Of a DNA stretch of 64,000 nt, positions 60,073 through 64,000 are shown in pieces. Made by a program: the position numbers and the translations under genes. The stretch is from assembly GCF_900220995.1 (NCBI RefSeq), contig NZ_OBQF01000001.1, positions 1 through 64,000 of the forward strand, read 5' to 3'. Positions within the stretch are counted from its first letter, which is position 1; every line of letters starts with the position of its first letter. Below the pieces are notes generated by a model. That model had not been told where the DNA came from and did no database searches. It saw only the letters and a program-made list of their open reading frames with translations. Source of the DNA: Salinicoccus kekensis. Lineage in GTDB: Bacteria > Bacillota > Bacilli > Staphylococcales > Salinicoccaceae.

Positions 60073-60779
60073 ACAAAAGAAATCATGAAGAAGGCACTGC
60101 GCCGAAGTACCTGGTGGTGGACAAACAGCCGCATGCCACTGTGAGCGAACAGTTCCGCACGATAAGAACGAACATAATGTATTCAAGTGTGAATACGGAC
60201 ATCAAATCAGTCCTTTTCACATCGGACCTGGCAGGGTCGGGGAAATCAACAGTTGCTGCGAATATGGCCGTCGCCTACGCACAGGCCGGCAAGAAGACGT
60301 TACTTCTTGATGCGGACCTGCGCCGGCCGACCTCCCATGAAACATTCAGGGTGGGCAACAGGGAAGGGCTGTCCACTTTGATCGTCAATGATATCCATCT
60401 TAAGGAAGTGATCAAGGGAACCGAATTCGACAACCTGGATCTGATCACCTCGGGTCCGATACCGCCGAATCCGGCAGAGCTGCTCTCAGCACCTAAATTG
60501 GATGCGATCATGGTCAGGCTGGTGACGCATTATGATATGGTCATCATCGACTCGCCGCCCATACTGTCGGTCACAGATGCCCAGCTTCTAAGTAAGAATG
60601 CAGACGGCGTCGTCCTGGTCACCAACGTGGAAAAGAACAACAGGGACCGGTTGAATGAAGCGAAAGACCTGCTCAACAAGTCCGGCGCGAATATCCTCGG
60701 TATCGTCCTGAACGGACGGACTGCGGAATACAAGCGGGACGGCCACAACTACTACTATCAGAAGTCGCAGGCGACTTGA
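60069..60779 (+). CDS. capB: Tyrosine-protein kinase CapB (BY-kinase)
   Basis: 236 residues. KSVLFTSDLAGSGKSTVAAN is the Walker A, TLLLDADLRRPT the Walker A', and MVIIDSPPILSVTDAQLL the Walker B. The N-terminal VSEQFRTIRTNIMYSSVN is typical. The C-terminus ends in HNYYYQKSQ, a short tyrosine cluster for autophosphorylation. It is the cytoplasmic kinase half that pairs with the CapA tail. capD follows after about 60 bases. Confidence 0.93.
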   Translation: MNKRNHEEGTAPKYLVVDKQPHATVSEQFRTIRTNIMYSSVNTDIKSVLFTSDLAGSGKSTVAANMAVAYAQAGKKTLLLDADLRRPTSHETFRVGNREGLSTLIVNDIHLKEVIKGTEFDNLDLITSGPIPPNPAELLSAPKLDAIMVRLVTHYDMVIIDSPPILSVTDAQLLSKNADGVVLVTNVEKNNRDRLNEAKDLLNKSGANILGIVLNGRTAEYKRDGHNYYYQKSQAT

Positions 60780-60841
60780 GAAGCGCGGGATGGAAGTAAA
60801 GTATTCAGGAATTAAAATAGGTAATGAAGGAAGAGGGTAAT

Positions 60842-62686
60842 ATGGGAGCTAAAAAACGATACTTTCTCTTCGTATCCGTTGATTCTTTAATCGTGACTTT
60901 TTCAATATTCATCAGTTATTACATTCTTGTCCCCTTTTTCTCGGAGTATTCACTTGCCGTCCTCGGCACGACTTCGGTGATCATCCTCCTCAGCCATCAT
61001 ATTTATGCCTACATCTTTAACCTTTATCACAGGGCATGGGAGTTTGCGAGTGTCAGGGAGCTGGTCTCGATCTCTTTGTCGGTGACGGCGACATTGATCA
61101 CGACGGCGGTTCTGACTTATATGATGTTCGGCATCACGTTCTTCAGGCTGATGCTCATCACATGGATGATGCACTTGATATTGATCGGGGGTTCGAGGAT
61201 GACCTGGCGGGTCTTCCACCATCATCTGAAAGGCAGAAGGTACAATGGTTCAAGGATGGTGCGTACATTGGTCGTCGGTGCTGGAAAAGGGGGAACCATG
61301 CTGATCAGGCAGATGCTTGATAATCCGACGATGGGCATGAATCCGGTGGCGATCGTGGACGATGATGAGATGAAGCGTAATATGGAAGTGGCAGGGGGCA
61401 TCAAGGTCGAGGGGAACAGGTATGATATCGGAAATCTTGTGAACAAGTATGATATACGGAAGATCGTCATTGCAATCCCGTCACTCAGTAAGAGAGAATT
61501 GAACAGGATACACAGTCTTGTGAATCTCGAAGGTGTGGACGTCCTGATCATGCCGAACATAGAGGATGTGATGTCCGGAAGGCTTGAAGTGAACATGCTG
61601 AAGCAGGTGGAAGTCGAAGACCTTCTCGGACGGGAGCCTGTAGAGCTCGACATGGAAGGCATTGAAGAGCAGGTGACCGATAAGACGATTCTCGTGACAG
61701 GTGCCGGGGGGAGCATCGGTTCGGAAATCGTCAGGCAGATCGCCAAATTCCAGCCGCGTCGCATACTGCTGCTCGGGCACGGGGAGAACAGCATCTATAC
61801 AATCCTCGAGGAAGTCCTGGATCAAAAGAATGAAAACATCAGCTATATACCGATCATCGCAGATGTCCAGAACCGCAAGCGGATGTTTGAAGTGTTTGAA
61901 AAGTACAGGCCGGATATGGTCTATCATGCGGCCGCCCACAAACATGTGCCGATGATGGAATACAACCCGATCGAAGCGATCAGGAACAACATCATCGGGA
62001 CGAAAAATACGGCGGAAGCGGCCTGCCACTACAAGGCTAAAAAGTTTGTGATGATCTCCACGGACAAGGCGGTCAACCCGCCGAACGTCATGGGGGCGAC
62101 GAAGCGGGTCGCCGAGATGATCATCCAGGCACTGGATAAGGACTGTGAGGATACGACACTCGTTGCCGTGAGATTCGGAAACGTCCTTGGAAGCAACGGC
62201 TCCGTGGTGCCTAAGTTCAAACGCCAGATAGAAGGCGGCGGACCGATCACCGTGACCGATCCGAGGATGACGCGCTACTTCATGACGATTCCCGAAGCAT
62301 CGCGGCTCGTCATCCAGGCGAGTACACTCGCAGAAGGCGGCGAAGTGTTCGTCCTCGACATGGGTGAACCGGTCAAGATCGTCGACCTCGCCAAAAATAT
62401 GATACGTCTCAGCGGATTCAGCGAAGAGGATATCGGTATCGAATTCGTCGGTATAAGACCCGGTGAGAAACTGTATGAAGAACTTCTCAACCCTGAGGAG
62501 ATTCATCCTGAACAAGTATATGAAAAAATATACCGGGGGAGGGTATCTGAATCCTCTTTACAGGCTATTGAAGAGAAAATAAAGGTGTTTATGGCGCTGA
62601 ATGAAAATGAAGTGAAGGAAACTCTGATCAACTTTGTCGGCCAGGAAGATAACGGGGAAGAATTGGAGCAGATCCGTGCAGTCTAG
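60842..62686 (+). CDS. capD: CapD-type UDP-sugar 4,6-dehydratase/epimerase with membrane anchor
   Basis: 614 residues from ATG 60842 (AGGAAGAGGG upstream). Four membrane helices (about 8-125), a CoA-binding-like Rossmann domain (VVGAGKGGTMLIRQM near 145), then the catalytic SDR domain: ILVTGAGGSIGSEIVRQIA near 285, YHAAAHKHVPMMEYNPIEA near 362 and MISTDKAVNPPNVMGATKR near 403. PglF/WbpM/CapD enzymes convert UDP-GlcNAc to a 4-keto-6-deoxy sugar. Such a sugar, after amination by an enzyme not in this window, could be the target of the formyltransferases. Confidence 0.92.
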   Translation: MGAKKRYFLFVSVDSLIVTFSIFISYYILVPFFSEYSLAVLGTTSVIILLSHHIYAYIFNLYHRAWEFASVRELVSISLSVTATLITTAVLTYMMFGITFFRLMLITWMMHLILIGGSRMTWRVFHHHLKGRRYNGSRMVRTLVVGAGKGGTMLIRQMLDNPTMGMNPVAIVDDDEMKRNMEVAGGIKVEGNRYDIGNLVNKYDIRKIVIAIPSLSKRELNRIHSLVNLEGVDVLIMPNIEDVMSGRLEVNMLKQVEVEDLLGREPVELDMEGIEEQVTDKTILVTGAGGSIGSEIVRQIAKFQPRRILLLGHGENSIYTILEEVLDQKNENISYIPIIADVQNRKRMFEVFEKYRPDMVYHAAAHKHVPMMEYNPIEAIRNNIIGTKNTAEAACHYKAKKFVMISTDKAVNPPNVMGATKRVAEMIIQALDKDCEDTTLVAVRFGNVLGSNGSVVPKFKRQIEGGGPITVTDPRMTRYFMTIPEASRLVIQASTLAEGGEVFVLDMGEPVKIVDLAKNMIRLSGFSEEDIGIEFVGIRPGEKLYEELLNPEEIHPEQVYEKIYRGRVSESSLQAIEEKIKVFMALNENEVKETLINFVGQEDNGEELEQIRAV

Positions 62687-63884
62687 GGTGATGAACATTG
62701 TCGGGACATTGTTCATGGCGGCGAACCAATGGCTCCAGGTCATATTGATCACACGTCTGCTTGGGCTTTACGAAGTGGGGTTGTTCTCATATTTCCTGGC
62801 CCTGACGGGTCCACTCGTACTGTTCGCCCGGTTTTCACTGTCCAGGCTCGTCCCGACACAGACGAAACTGAGTTACGATTATGCGATATTCAAGCAGTTC
62901 CGTGATATTACGAACTATGGGTTCATATTCATGAGCCTGGCAGCAGTGATATTCATCGACCTCACTGTTTATGAGAGCATCTGCCTGTTCTTCTTCGTAC
63001 TCTTCAAGTTTTACGAAAACAAGGAAGAGTTCATCTATACGGAAAACATTTCGGAGTCGCGGATTTCTTTTTTGGCATTATCAAAGATTTATAAAAGCAT
63101 TTTGACAATCATATTATTCACAGCAAGCATCTTCATATTCGATTCATTGCTGATGGCGATGGTGAGCCTGCTTGTATCACAGGTGCTCATCTATTACTTC
63201 TACGGTCTGAAGTTCACGTTCTCACCGCGTAAACCGGTGGTCAAGTTGAATTCCGGCGATTTCAAAAAGATTTTCGCCCTCGGAATCGGGTTGTCACTTG
63301 TGGAAGTCCTCTCCTCACTGGTGTCGAATGTGCCAAGGTACATGCTCGAATATTTCCATAGTGTTGAAACTCTGGGTATCTTTGCAACAATCATGTACTT
63401 CGCACTGATCACAAACAATATCGTCTTTGCACTGAATGAGGGGTTCATTGCCGGACTCGCCCGTGAAGCAAGGCAGAACATCAGGTCATTCTACCGGTCG
63501 TTCTTTAAGATATGCGGTGTATTCCTGATTTTGACCGCGGCCGGGGAGATCATACTCATTCTTTTCGGCAACGACATACTGGTGCTGGTGTACGGGGAGG
63601 AATTCATGGGGTATCAGCGTGAAATGCTGCTGCTCGGGGTCTTGTTGTTTTTCATCGTCTACACGAAACTTTTTGAAATGGCACTCAACGTCCTCAATCT
63701 CTATACACCGCAGGTCGTGATGCAGGCGATCACTTTTGTTACAACGATTGTGCTCTCCATAGCAGTGATCATACCTTTCGGGCTGGCGGGGGCATTCATC
63801 GTGAGCATCAGCACACACTTGCTGCTGCTGCTGGGGCAGATCACGATATTAATGTATCACAGGAAATACAAAGTCAGTATTTAG
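62676..63884 (+). CDS. Oligosaccharide flippase (Wzx-type)
   Basis: About 402 residues from GTG 62676 (GGAG seven bases upstream), overlapping the end of capD. Around 12 membrane helices, beginning VMNIVGTLFMAANQWLQVIL and ITRLLGLYEVGLFSYFLALTGP. The pattern LYEVGLFSYFLA near residue 30 is typical of the polysaccharide export (MATE-like MVF) family. It should turn lipid-linked repeats to the outer membrane face for polymerisation. Confidence 0.87.
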   Translation: MQSRVMNIVGTLFMAANQWLQVILITRLLGLYEVGLFSYFLALTGPLVLFARFSLSRLVPTQTKLSYDYAIFKQFRDITNYGFIFMSLAAVIFIDLTVYESICLFFFVLFKFYENKEEFIYTENISESRISFLALSKIYKSILTIILFTASIFIFDSLLMAMVSLLVSQVLIYYFYGLKFTFSPRKPVVKLNSGDFKKIFALGIGLSLVEVLSSLVSNVPRYMLEYFHSVETLGIFATIMYFALITNNIVFALNEGFIAGLAREARQNIRSFYRSFFKICGVFLILTAAGEIILILFGNDILVLVYGEEFMGYQREMLLLGVLLFFIVYTKLFEMALNVLNLYTPQVVMQAITFVTTIVLSIAVIIPFGLAGAFIVSISTHLLLLLGQITILMYHRKYKVSI

Positions 63885-63899
63885 GAGGGGTGGTGGAAT

Positions 63900-64000
63900 A
63901 TGATCATCATCTGGCTCGCGGCATCATTATATATCATCGTCAGCTTTTTGTTTCAACATTACATCACAGATACTTACTACATGACGTTTTCATTCATTAT
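63900..64000 (+). CDS. Start of a membrane protein, cut by window end
   Basis: ATG 63900 is preceded by AGGAGGGGTGG. The readable part, MIIIWLAASLYIIVSFLFQH, is one membrane helix and then YITDTYYMTF. In this place, right after a flippase, a Wzy/EpsG-type polymerase is expected, but the fragment is too short to tell. Confidence 0.6.
   Translation, partial: MIIIWLAASLYIIVSFLFQHYITDTYYMTFSFI

Noticed and set aside
1..64000. CRISPR arrays, tRNA or rRNA genes, riboswitches
   Set aside because: No regularly spaced repeats, cloverleaf-like sequences or known aptamer cores were found by reading both strands; covariance searches were not possible.

Overview
The window comes from a low-to-moderate GC Gram-positive bacterium (Bacillota), most likely a salt-tolerant relative of Staphylococcus such as Salinicoccus or Jeotgalicoccus. 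This is inferred from strong AGGAGG/GGGG ribosome sites, TTG/GTG starts, CcpA-type cre sites, a CapA/CapB/CapD capsule module, a TcaA-like zinc-ribbon membrane protein and many acidic surface proteins. No rRNA, tRNA or CRISPR array was seen.

Layout. 1-1149: the 5' part of an IS21-family element (istA on the minus strand, cut by the window edge). 1288-3580: a small flavin-type protein, then a divergent SDR dehydrogenase/GntR pair bracketed by a short duplication. 3920-5938: an OatA-like membrane acyltransferase. 6270-10085: an AT-rich accessory stretch with a TIGR04141/DUF6119 protein, an IS21 relic, an HNH-like protein, a lipoprotein and a LacI fragment. 10170-14623: an orphan Wzy/O-antigen-ligase-like gene, a Septu-type defence pair (PtuA ATPase, PtuB HNH nuclease) and a second, divergent copy of the 3' end of the Wzy gene. 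15013-21847: tricarboxylate use (TcuA-like flavoprotein, LysR regulator, TctCAB transporter, PrpF-family isomerase). 22047-22940: a thioredoxin-reductase-like enzyme. 23277-28279: a complete IS21 element, then a large helicase with a C-terminal PD-(D/E)XK nuclease, a good candidate single-gene defence system.

28525-40151: a uronate/aldonate catabolic cassette (kdgK-kdgA-uxuA facing lacI-yjmC-dctPQM-yjmD-uxuA-uxuB), preceded by a chimeric relic of two genes that are intact at 40.7 and 48.5 kb. 40491-53142: a chromosomal backbone of conserved unknowns, an ABC-class ATPase, a broken XRE antitoxin, a C45 hydrolase, two zinc-ribbon membrane proteins, a BenE transporter, an SDR, a K+ channel, a CBS protein and an intracellular subtilase. 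53660-64000: an exopolysaccharide/capsule locus with sugar transferase, two formyltransferases, two deacetylases, a glycosyltransferase, then CapA-CapB-CapD, a flippase and the start of another membrane protein.

Functional links. The TRAP transporter, YjmC, YjmD, UxuB, UxuA, KdgK and KdgA form a route from an aldonate or keto-aldonate to pyruvate and glyceraldehyde-3-phosphate. No uronate isomerase is present. TctCAB, TcuA and PrpF together suggest uptake and oxidation of tricarballylate or an aconitate isomer.

The most interesting signals are these. First, a 54-bp AT-rich element with an internal inverted repeat lies about 220 bp upstream of the Septu pair and, once the IS21 element is removed in silico, about 205 bp upstream of the helicase-nuclease. 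Second, accessory cassettes are repeatedly bracketed by partial, diverged copies of the neighbouring gene. Third, ptuA appears to start at a non-canonical ATC codon.
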